From Spirochaetaceae bacterium (GTDB taxonomy: Bacteria > Spirochaetota > Spirochaetia > Treponematales > Breznakiellaceae), in the NCBI GenBank assembly GCA_031284085.1, contig JAITAM010000011.1, positions 1-8,468 on the forward strand: 8,468 nt of DNA, in the 5' to 3' direction. Positions within the stretch are counted from its first letter, which is position 1. Every line of letters begins with the position of its first letter. Of this stretch, positions 1 through 5,686 are shown piece by piece. The notes under the pieces were generated by a model. The model did no database searches. It saw only the letters and a list, made by a program, of their open reading frames with translations, and was not told the DNA's origin. A program made the translations under genes and the position numbers.

Positions 1-7
1 TACCTGT

Positions 8-45
8 CGGGATAATTTGATATTTTCTCTATCAAATCCCGTTTT
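8..45 (+). terminator. Bulged hairpin with short T-run, possible terminator
   Basis: Two arms, CGGGAT (8-13) plus TTGATA (17-22), pair with TATCAA (30-35) and ATCCCG (36-41). Bases 14-16 (AAT) form a bulge and the loop is seven bases. TTTT follows at 42-45. This is the shape of a weak Rho-independent terminator for a plus-strand gene ending left of the window, but the T-run is short and the bulge lowers confidence. It could also be just a palindrome at the edge of acquired DNA. Confidence 0.4.
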
Positions 46-63
46 GAGCTGTCAAAAATTTGT

Positions 64-94
64 TTGTTAAGAATACCACAGAAAAAATTATAGT
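64..94 (+). promoter_or_regulatory. Weak candidate promoter for the methyltransferase gene
   Basis: TTGTTA (64-69) and TATAGT (89-94) resemble sigma-70 -35 and -10 boxes, but the 19-base spacer is long. A start near 101 would give a leader of about 35 bases before ATG 136. Such matches are common by chance in AT-rich DNA. Confidence 0.25.
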
Positions 95-135
95 CCATAT
101 TTCCTCTGCAAATACTCATTTCGCAAATCGGGCGC

Positions 136-801
136 ATGGAAGAAGATATGTTGCCATGGGATTATAAAAATATTGTGGAGAAGTATTTTCCCGGAAAAGA
201 AACATTACTGGATATGGAAACAGGAGGCGGAGAATTTCTTGTCTCATTAAGAAATTTACCTAAAAATGTATATGCAACAGAAAGTTATGAACCAAATATT
301 TCTATTGCTAAAAAAAGATTAAAGGAGAAAAATATTATATTAAAATCTATTGGAGAAGACGGTGTGATTCCATTTACCGATGAATATTTTGATATAATAA
401 TTAACAGACATGGATCTTATGAAATAAAAGAATTAAAAAGGACATTAAAAAAGGAAGGAATATTTATAACACAACAGGTTGGAGGTCTTAATGGAATAGA
501 TATAAACATGGTATTTGAAACAAAGACAATAGAATATGTTAACTGGTGTATGATAAAGAATATAGAAATGTTTGAAGACAATGGAATGGAAATTTTAGAA
601 AGCGGTGAAAAAACCGGCAAAATGAAATTTAATGATATAGGGGCATTTGTATATTATTTAAAATGTATACCATGGCAAGTAGAAGATTTTAGTATTAATA
701 AATACTATAGGAAACTAAAAATAATAAATCAAATAATTGAAAAGGACGGATATATAAATTTCATAATGCATAGATTTTATATAATTATAAAAAAATTGTA
801 G
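136..801 (+). CDS. Class I SAM-dependent methyltransferase, AT-rich, probably horizontally acquired
   Basis: The 221-residue protein has a class I methyltransferase fold signature: motif I LLDMETGGGEFL (about residues 24-35), an acidic residue ending strand 2 in YATESYEP, then PFTDEYFDIIINRH and the post-motif segment GIFITQQVGG. It should transfer a methyl group from S-adenosylmethionine; the substrate is unknown. The usual LDxGTGGG has Glu for the first Gly (DMETGGG). The N-terminus begins almost directly at PWDY, so the family's usual short N-terminal helix region may be missing; an in-frame TAG at 91-93 blocks any longer form. No good Shine-Dalgarno precedes 136. The second ATG at 151 has GGAAGA just upstream and is an alternative start. 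Base composition is far below the neighbours (13 G/C in 301-360), and codons favour AGA, ATA and TTA, pointing to transfer from an AT-rich donor, perhaps a Firmicute (inference). Function may be intact or slightly 5'-truncated. Confidence 0.8.
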   Translation: MEEDMLPWDYKNIVEKYFPGKETLLDMETGGGEFLVSLRNLPKNVYATESYEPNISIAKKRLKEKNIILKSIGEDGVIPFTDEYFDIIINRHGSYEIKELKRTLKKEGIFITQQVGGLNGIDINMVFETKTIEYVNWCMIKNIEMFEDNGMEILESGEKTGKMKFNDIGAFVYYLKCIPWQVEDFSINKYYRKLKIINQIIEKDGYINFIMHRFYIIIKKL

Positions 802-966
802 AATGCCCCCAACGTCGTATAAAACAGGACTGTTTACGTTCCGGCGGCTTGGGGGTTCCGGTTGGCTAGCTCAACCGCTACGCTCATTCCCACGCAAAAC
901 CTCCGCCACAGCCTGACCTGACTGGCCTGACTTGACTGAAGCGCCTAAAATGACGATGCTTAGGCT
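802..966 (+). promoter_or_regulatory. Structured thrS leader with candidate promoter and three hairpins
   Basis: This gap holds no gene. A -10-like TATAAA lies at 818-823 with only a poor -35 (TTGTAG, 796-801). Inverted repeats are CCCCCAA (806-812) with TTGGGGG (849-855), enclosing AACGT/ACGTT (811-815, 836-840; overlapping by two bases) and AAACA/TGTTT (822-826, 831-835); CGGTTG (859-864) with CAACCG (872-877); and GCCTAA (943-948) with TTAGGC (960-965). Three CTGAC copies sit at 913-917, 918-922 and 927-931, followed by TTGAC at 932-936. No T-box consensus is present, so threonine control by a T-box is not supported. The last hairpin ends one base before the thrS ATG and covers the only SD-like AGG (962-964). 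Confidence 0.45.
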
Positions 967-2724
967 ATGTCTAATAAAGAAAAATTATCGTTAATCCGCC
1001 ATTCAGTCAGCCATTGCTTGGCGGCGGCAGTCTGCCGGCTCTTTCCCGGCACTAAAATTGCCATAGGCCCCGCTATAGAAAACGGATTCTACTACGACTT
1101 CCTCTTTCCGAAAACTATAAGTGCAGAGGATTTGCCCTCCATCGAAATGGAGATGAAGCGGATCATAGACTCAAAACAAGATTTTGTGCGGCTTGTTGTC
1201 AGTTCCAGTGAAGCACGCGCCCGTTTTGCTGATGAGCCTTTTAAGCTGGAACTCATAGAAGAACTGCCTGAAGATCAAGAAATTGTGATCTATGAACAGC
1301 GCAGCGCAGATGGACAGCTCTTCTGGTACGATCTTTGTCGAGGGCCGCACGTCTCTAATACACGGGAAATACATTCGGGCGCCTTCAAGCTGATGAGTAT
1401 AGCCGGCGCATACTGGCGCGGCGATGAAAACAAGGCCATGTTGAGCCGTATTTACGGTACCGCTTGGGAAAACCCTAAGGACTTGAAAACCTACCTTGCC
1501 TTCTTGGAAGAGGTAGAACGCCGTGATCACAGGCGGCTTGGTAAAGAGCTCGATTTGTATTCTATCCACGAGGAAGCCGGCGCGGGCCTCATCTATTGGC
1601 ATCCGAATGGAGGGCGAATACGGGTTGCTGTCGAGGACTTTTGGCGGCATGAGCATTACCGTAACGGATACGAAATCCTTTACACACCGCATATCGGCAA
1701 AGCATGGCTTTGGGAGACATCAGGGCATCTGGGCTTTTACAAGAGCAATATGTATTCTCCCATGCAGATTGACCGGCAGGATTACATTATAAAGCCTATG
1801 AACTGCCCGTTCCACATTATGATATACAAAAACAAAGGGCGCAGCTATCGGGATTTGCCGTTGCGCTGGGCGGAACTGGGAACTGTTTACCGGTATGAAC
1901 GCAGCGGTGTACTGCACGGCTTGCTGCGGGTCAGGGGTTTCACTCAGGACGATGCGCACATATTCTGTACGCCTGAACAGATAGAGGCAGAGATACTCGA
2001 AGCTCTCCGCTTCAGCCTAAAGCTATGGAAGGTCTTCGGCTTTAAGGACATTAAGGCGTATTTAGCTACCAAGCCGGCAGAGTCGGTAGGGGAGAGCTCA
2101 CGCTGGGACCAAGCGCTGGAGTCTTTGCGAAAGGCTGTTGATACAGAGCATTTGCCTTATGAAATTGACGAAGGCGGCGGCGCTTTTTATGGCCCTAAAA
2201 TCGATCTCAAGATCAAGGATGCGCTTGGAAGAGAGTGGCAAACGACCACGATTCAGTTTGATTTTAACGAGCCTGAGCGCTTTGACATGACGTATATTGA
2301 TACGGACGGCAAGGCAAAACGCCCTTACATGGTTCATCGGGCGCTTCTTGGTTCTTTGGAGCGCTTTTTCGGCGTGCTGATAGAACATTTCGGCGGTGCT
2401 TTCCCGCTTTGGCTTGCGCCTGAACAGGCCGCCGTTATTCCGGTATCCGAGGCATTTAATGATTATGCCCAAGAGGTAAGCACGCACCTTAAAGCGCAGG
2501 ATATATGGGTTACAGCCGAATTAGACGATAGTCGGATGAATGCAAAGATTCGCAACTGCCAAGGCCGCAAGATACCTTATATGCTTATTGTTGGGCAGCG
2601 TGAAAAGGACGAAGGAACTGTGGCGATTCGCCTGCGTGATGGCAAGCAGCTCCCATCCATGAAAATAGCAGACTTTGCAGCGTATGCACTTGAAAGAATT
2701 AAAAATCACGATCTCACCCTCTAA
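967..2724 (+). CDS. thrS: Threonyl-tRNA synthetase, TGS-less spirochaete type
   Basis: Class II aminoacyl-tRNA synthetase that charges tRNA(Thr) with threonine in the cytoplasm. The 585-residue protein starts directly with the editing domain: RHSVSH (H12, H16) and DLCRGPHV (C124, H128) are its conserved residues. The catalytic core follows: MNCPFH gives zinc ligand C280, motif 2 runs RWAELGTVYRYE to about residue 312, DDAHIF gives H331, and MVHRALLGSLERFF gives H457 and motif 3. Residues from about 483 form the anticodon-binding domain. The N-terminal TGS domain of longer ThrRS proteins is absent, as I recall for Borrelia and Treponema. All key residues are present, so it should be active. 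An in-frame TAG at 961-963 forces the start to 967. The SD is poor (AGG, two bases from ATG). The gene ends at the very edge of the inverted-repeat element and converges on the HAD gene. Confidence 0.97.
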   Translation: MSNKEKLSLIRHSVSHCLAAAVCRLFPGTKIAIGPAIENGFYYDFLFPKTISAEDLPSIEMEMKRIIDSKQDFVRLVVSSSEARARFADEPFKLELIEELPEDQEIVIYEQRSADGQLFWYDLCRGPHVSNTREIHSGAFKLMSIAGAYWRGDENKAMLSRIYGTAWENPKDLKTYLAFLEEVERRDHRRLGKELDLYSIHEEAGAGLIYWHPNGGRIRVAVEDFWRHEHYRNGYEILYTPHIGKAWLWETSGHLGFYKSNMYSPMQIDRQDYIIKPMNCPFHIMIYKNKGRSYRDLPLRWAELGTVYRYERSGVLHGLLRVRGFTQDDAHIFCTPEQIEAEILEALRFSLKLWKVFGFKDIKAYLATKPAESVGESSRWDQALESLRKAVDTEHLPYEIDEGGGAFYGPKIDLKIKDALGREWQTTTIQFDFNEPERFDMTYIDTDGKAKRPYMVHRALLGSLERFFGVLIEHFGGAFPLWLAPEQAAVIPVSEAFNDYAQEVSTHLKAQDIWVTAELDDSRMNAKIRNCQGRKIPYMLIVGQREKDEGTVAIRLRDGKQLPSMKIADFAAYALERIKNHDLTL

Positions 2725-2725
2725 G

Positions 2726-2795
2726 ACAGGCCGGCCCGCCAGCGGGTTCCAAAGCTTCGGCGCAGGTATCAAGGACGGAGTACGGCCTTTTGCCT
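2726..2795 (+). repeat. Left arm of long inverted repeat
   Basis: Pairs with 3128-3198; the outer 45 bases are 98% complementary. It starts two bases after the thrS stop codon. Internally it carries CCCG-CCAG-CGGG (2735-2746), a 4-bp tetraloop hairpin, and CCAAAGCTTCGG, a near-palindrome around AAGCTT. The reverse strand of 2754-2770 reads GATACCTGCGCCGAAGC, the core found again after fliI. Confidence 0.85.
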
Positions 2796-2829
2796 AACAC
2801 GGATTATGTCAGAGAGTTGGATATAGGCT

Positions 2830-2848
2830 GTGTCAGAGGATCTGACAC
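2830..2848. repeat. Perfect 8-bp hairpin built from the RTCTGAC motif
   Basis: GTGTCAGA (2830-2837) and TCTGACAC (2841-2848) are exact inverted repeats around GGA. The right half, GGATCTGACA (2838-2847), recurs exactly on the other strand at 3056-3065. Confidence 0.75.
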
Positions 2849-2938
2849 GGATAGAATTTGGTCAGTGACCCGGCTCGGATCAAGCTGCTGACATAGATTG
2901 GGTCAAATTACTGTGGAGCGAGTGTGTGCCTGCGTTCT

Positions 2939-2955
2939 TATCACTGTCAGTGATA
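2939..2955. repeat. 17-bp palindrome inside the element
   Basis: TATCACTG (2939-2946), a central T, then CAGTGATA (2948-2955): perfect dyad symmetry with 8-base half-sites, typical in size of a dimeric repressor operator. No regulator gene is nearby and it lies among many other GTCAG palindromes, so it may only be part of the repeat fabric. Confidence 0.6.
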
Positions 2956-3127
2956 CGCCCGTATACGCGGCAGGTATAGCCGGAGATCTGACCCTTTGGG
3001 CAATAGAAGCTCTCCACATTACGCGGTCGGCCTGCCTGACACTATGGTTTCAGCCTGTCAGATCCTATGGCTTCGGTAGGGAAGATGCAGCTCCCTGAGA
3101 AGGGTCAGACCTCATCTTGCTTCTGTC

Positions 3128-3198
3128 AGGCAAAAAGCCGTATATCCGCTTCCGATACCTGCGCCGAAGCTTTGGAACCCGCTGGCGGGCTGGCCTGT
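3128..3198 (-). repeat. Right arm of long inverted repeat
   Basis: Complement of 2726-2795. Its outer end runs into the stop codon of the HAD gene (TAA, 3200-3198), so the last base of the arm is also the last base of that CDS. Its plus strand holds GATACCTGCGCCGAAGC (3154-3170), then the small CCCG/CGGG hairpin (3178-3189). The segment 3123-3168 aligns with 8341-8385 downstream of fliI (35 of 46 columns identical, one gap). Confidence 0.85.
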
Positions 3199-3854
3199 TA
3201 GTATTCCTTAAATAGTTCAACGACTTCTGCAAGATTTTCGTAGCGATGCCAAATAGTAGCCGCAATCTCCGCCGGTGGCTCAAGCAGGTCCTTAACAAAA
3301 ACTGACCGGATACCTGCTCGATATAAACCTAAAAGACCGGGTGGAGAATCTTCAAAACCAACACAAAAGGACGGTTCAACATTCAATCGCTGCGCCGCAA
3401 GCAGGAAAATATCCGGCGCGGGCTTACCGTTTGTTACTTCATCTCCAAAAACAAAGGCACTAAACCGGTCAATAATACCGGCTTGTTGTAACTTCTTGAC
3501 GGCAGATTCTTGCCCCGTTGAAGTAGCTACGGCAAGCGGGAGGGATAAAGCTGCAAGGCGGTCTAGCAAAATAAGCAAGCCCGGACGATGCGCTATCGGC
3601 TGCTGTGCGAGGATTTGCCGGACAGCATTACGAATTGCCTCGTAGGGAAATTGCGTCCCATACTCGGCGGCGTACAAGGCACGCATAGTCGGCTCGTTTA
3701 TTCCAATAGTACGAAACACCACCTGCGGTTCTATGGTATAGCCGAATTGCCCCGCCGCCTTTATCCAAGCATCAAGCGCCGGCCTTTCGGTATCAAGCAT
3801 AAGCCCATCCATGTCAAAGATAAGAGCTGCTATAGACTGTATAGAATTATTCAC
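3198..3854 (-). CDS. HAD-superfamily hydrolase, subfamily IA, beta-phosphoglucomutase-like
   Basis: A 218-residue cytoplasmic haloacid-dehalogenase fold enzyme. Motif I DMDGLMLDTE supplies the nucleophile and general acid (D14, D16); motif II is ATST (T111/S112); K144 lies in NGKPAPDIF; motif III GFEDSPPG has E168 and D169 for Mg2+. The helical cap sits between motifs I and II. This places it with the beta-phosphoglucomutase and sugar-phosphate phosphatase group; the true substrate cannot be read from sequence. The start is GTG (3854-3852), chosen because GAGG (3863-3860) lies five bases upstream; an overlapping ATG two bases earlier is out of frame and meets TGA at once. The gene follows the sigma factor gene on the same strand, but the strong terminator at 3864-3902 lies between, ending where the SD begins. 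Expression may therefore rely on read-through or on an unseen promoter. It converges with thrS across the inverted-repeat element. Confidence 0.93.
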   Translation of the reverse strand: MNNSIQSIAALIFDMDGLMLDTERPALDAWIKAAGQFGYTIEPQVVFRTIGINEPTMRALYAAEYGTQFPYEAIRNAVRQILAQQPIAHRPGLLILLDRLAALSLPLAVATSTGQESAVKKLQQAGIIDRFSAFVFGDEVTNGKPAPDIFLLAAQRLNVEPSFCVGFEDSPPGLLGLYRAGIRSVFVKDLLEPPAEIAATIWHRYENLAEVVELFKEY

Positions 3855-3863
3855 ATAAACCTC

Positions 3864-3902
3864 AAAAAAAAGCCTAAAGGCTCGTATTAGCCTTTAGGCT
3901 TT
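3864..3902 (-). terminator. Strong Rho-independent terminator after the sigma factor gene
   Basis: AGCCTAAAGGCT (3871-3882) and AGCCTTTAGGCT (3889-3900) form a perfect 12-bp stem, extended by two A-T pairs, around a six-base loop. On the minus strand eight T residues follow (3871-3864). It lies a few bases after the sigma factor stop codon (3909-3907). The plus-strand side lacks a T-run, so it acts on minus-strand transcripts. Confidence 0.92.
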
Positions 3903-3906
3903 AGCA

Positions 3907-4782
3907 CTATGCTACGTAGCTGGCAAGAAGCCGGCGGCGCGATGGATGCTGGAGACGCTTAATAGCTTTTTTTTCAATTTGTCGGATACGTTCTTTCGTT
4001 AAGTTAAAATGATCACCAATTTCTTTCAAAGACATGGGGATACTGTTACCCAATCCAAACCGGTAACGGATAATTTGCGCTTCTTTAGGAGTAAGCGTGC
4101 GAAGTACCGTTTCAATATCGCTCTGAAGGGCGCTTATCACCGCATATTCATCCGGTGATTGGTACACTTCATCTTCAATAAAATCGCCTAACACTGATGA
4201 ATCTCGATCCATCCCTGCTACCGGATTCTCAAGCGACACCAAGTCCCGGCTAATATTGATAATCTCCGCCACATGGGAAGCATCCATATCAAGTATCTCG
4301 GCAATTTTGCTGATTTCAGCTTCGCTGCTGTTGATATCTTGTACTATTTTTCTTGCTTTTTCAATTTGCACCAACTCATTGGCACGGTTAAGTGGAAGCC
4401 GGATCATCCGGGACTTTTCACAAATCGCTTTAAGAATAGCCTGTCGAATCCACCATACCGCATAAGAAATAAAATGATAGCCTTTATTTACATCAAACCG
4501 TTCAATAGCATTGAGTAATCCGATGTTTCCTTCACTGACAAGGTCCGCAAGAGGTAACCCTTGCCCTTGGTATTTTTTTGCTACATTAACAACAAAGCGT
4601 AAATTAGCCGTGGCAAGCCTGTTTGCTGCAGCTTTATCGCCGCGCACAGCAGCCCGTGCAACTTTGTCTTCTTCTTCTCGAGTTAAAAGCGGAATACGAT
4701 TTATTTCCTGTAAATAAATCGAAAGTGTGTTATCATCGGCTTCACATTCTCCGGTGCAAATATGCTTTCTTTTCGTTGTCAT
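3907..4782 (-). CDS. RNA polymerase sigma-70 family factor lacking region 1.1
   Basis: A 291-residue sigma factor directing RNA polymerase to promoters. Region 1.2 begins about residue 18 (NTLSIYLQEINRIPLLTREEE). Region 2 covers about 55-125 with the core-binding LRFVVNVAKKY and GLPLADLVSEGNIGLL, and the -10 recognition/melting helix YHFISYAVWWIRQAI (102-117). Region 3 is about 130-185. Region 4 is about 225-280, including the -35-binding helix-turn-helix SLKEIGDHFNLTKERIRQIEKKAIKRL. Region 1.1 and the long non-conserved insert of primary sigmas are absent, so this is probably a group 2 (RpoS/SigB-like alternative) factor, not the main RpoD; I do not assign a symbol. Start ATG at 4782-4780 is well supported by AGGGGG (4796-4791) eight bases upstream. 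A 344-base upstream gap carries promoter-like and hairpin sequences, and a terminator follows the stop, so it looks monocistronic. Confidence 0.95.
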   Translation of the reverse strand: MTTKRKHICTGECEADDNTLSIYLQEINRIPLLTREEEDKVARAAVRGDKAAANRLATANLRFVVNVAKKYQGQGLPLADLVSEGNIGLLNAIERFDVNKGYHFISYAVWWIRQAILKAICEKSRMIRLPLNRANELVQIEKARKIVQDINSSEAEISKIAEILDMDASHVAEIINISRDLVSLENPVAGMDRDSSVLGDFIEDEVYQSPDEYAVISALQSDIETVLRTLTPKEAQIIRYRFGLGNSIPMSLKEIGDHFNLTKERIRQIEKKAIKRLQHPSRRRLLASYVA

Positions 4783-5126
4783 ATCAAAATCCCCCTTTCA
4801 CTAATATTATTAGCAATAAGTGTGCCATTCTTCTAAAACCCAGCACAGTAAACGCTCCGTGTATTTATATCGCACCGATAGACGCTTTTTTGCTGCTTTT
4901 CTGCGCTGTAAAGCATAGATCGTTCCCGTTTTACAGCAGAAAAAGGCACTAATTTATAGCAAACCTGATTGCTAAACCTGCATTTTACCGCTTTTTAAGA
5001 GGCGGTAGATGGGCATAGTTTCCCAAAAATTAGTATTATTCACCAGTACTGTTTCATAATGACAATAGTTTTACGAAAAATCATAAAAACTGTGTCAAAA
5101 CAACTCCATAATTAGTTTACTCATGG
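4783..5126 (-). promoter_or_regulatory. Upstream regulatory region of the sigma factor gene
   Basis: No gene is seen here. Read on the minus strand, a consensus -35 TTGACA lies at 5098-5093, but no good -10 follows at 17 bases (only TAAAAC, 5073-5068). A better candidate is the extended -10 TGCTATAAA at 4961-4953. It overlaps a dyad, TAGCAA (4957-4962) with TTGCTA (4969-4974), that could be an operator. A second TATAAA is at 4869-4864 with a poor -35. Another dyad is TACCGC (4986-4991) with GCGGTA (5002-5007). The size and content suggest controlled expression of the sigma factor, but no motif is tied to a known regulator. Confidence 0.45.
4897..4943 (-). repeat. Hairpin in the predicted 5' leader of the sigma factor mRNA
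   Basis: TTTTCTGCGCTGTAAA (4897-4912) pairs with TTTACAGCAGAAAA (4930-4943) through 14 base pairs with a two-base GC bulge (4903-4906 region); the loop is 17 bases. If transcription starts from the extended -10 at 4961-4953, this hairpin would form at the very 5' end of the transcript, about 115 bases before the SD. It could stabilise the RNA or act in regulation (inference). Confidence 0.6.
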
Positions 5127-5570
5127 TCAAAAAGCGCTTCGGCTGCTTGCTATGCGGTTATTTGCCGCAACTTGCAAGCAATCAGGCGGCAACTCCATGA
5201 ACTCTATGCTATTACCATCCGGGTCATGAGTCCAAAATTGTATACACCTTGAATAGCCTTTTTTTAATTCGCTATCAATGGGCGCACCCCGGCTGCGTAC
5301 CAGTTCAAGGTAAGCAGCCGCATCATCGACTTCGTAACACATGTGAGAATGTCCGATACTATTTTGATGTATAGGAAATTGTTCACTACCATGAGGGAAA
5401 ATCTCAATAAACTGGCTCGGCGCTACATAAATATGTACACTCGCCAGTGTGTCATCTACCGGATTGCGCATCCGAAAAGCTTCTTGCATTCCAAGCACTT
5501 CCGTGTAAAATCCGGCGGTCTTTTCAATATCACGCGCCCGTATGGCGCAATGTCCTATCCGTGTAATCAT
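5127..5570 (-). CDS. VOC (glyoxalase I-like) metalloenzyme
   Basis: Vicinal-oxygen-chelate family protein of 147 residues when started at the ATG 5570-5568. Putative metal ligands are H7 (RIGHCAI), E56 (FIEIFP), H76 (HMCYEVDD; H74 is next to it) and E123 (GNSIEFME). The spacing is close to that recalled for bacterial glyoxalase I (H5, E56, H74, E122). NSIEFMELP ends the second beta-alpha-beta-beta-beta module. It may isomerise a glutathione- or other thiol-methylglyoxal adduct, but many VOC proteins have other substrates, so I do not call it gloA. The frame stays open upstream to a TTG at 5669-5667, adding 33 residues; that extension is rich in aromatic residues, precedes the conserved fold and has no SD, so I prefer 5570. 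Even there the SD is weak (GGA, three bases away). It follows the PASTA gene by 116 bases on the same strand and could be co-transcribed. Confidence 0.85.
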   Translation of the reverse strand: MITRIGHCAIRARDIEKTAGFYTEVLGMQEAFRMRNPVDDTLASVHIYVAPSQFIEIFPHGSEQFPIHQNSIGHSHMCYEVDDAAAYLELVRSRGAPIDSELKKGYSRCIQFWTHDPDGNSIEFMELPPDCLQVAANNRIASSRSAF

Positions 5571-5686
5571 ATTCCAAATGTAATAGAAAAAGGGAAAAGA
5601 AAAAAGTGCGCCTCGCGGCCGGTAACACGGCTCTTTCCCCCAACAATAGGTTTCTTGTTCCACAGACAAAATGTGGTTCTAAGAGG

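Larger units (their letters stand above)
2726..3198. mobile_element. Inverted-repeat-bounded intergenic element, MITE-like, no coding capacity
   Basis: About 473 bases between the convergent thrS and HAD genes. The ends are inverted repeats: 2726-2770 matches the reverse complement of 3154-3198 at 44 of 45 positions (mismatch at 2733). Similarity continues inward to about 2795 and 3128, sharing an ACGGC-Y-TTTTGCCT segment. The tips read ACAGGCC and GGCCTGT. The interior is dense in short palindromes and has 11 copies of GTCAG/CTGAC in about 320 bases. No convincing gene is present; a TTG-started 66-codon reading frame at 2898-3098 has no support. No clear target-site duplication flanks the arms. 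A non-autonomous mobile element (MITE or REP-like) fits best. A paired terminator region for two convergent genes, or a structured RNA, are alternatives. Confidence 0.55.

Noticed and set aside
802..966. T-box riboswitch for thrS
   Set aside because: The leader has hairpins but no T-box consensus and no terminator/antiterminator pair.
1171..1692. 173-codon frame antisense to thrS
   Set aside because: Lies wholly within the conserved thrS sequence on the opposite strand; no domain or SD supports it.
2898..3098. 66-codon plus-strand reading frame in the thrS-HAD gap
   Set aside because: TTG start without SD, composed of the element's repeats, and no recognisable domain.
2726..3198. CRISPR array
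   Set aside because: The repeated motifs are short, occur in both orientations and are irregularly spaced; there are no cas genes.
3065..3298. 77-codon minus-strand reading frame over the right repeat arm
   Set aside because: Overlaps the end of the HAD gene in another frame and runs through repeat sequence; very arginine-rich, typical of a shadow frame.
5571..5669. 33-residue N-terminal extension of the VOC protein from a TTG start
   Set aside because: No SD, unusual composition, and the VOC fold starts naturally at the internal ATG at 5570.
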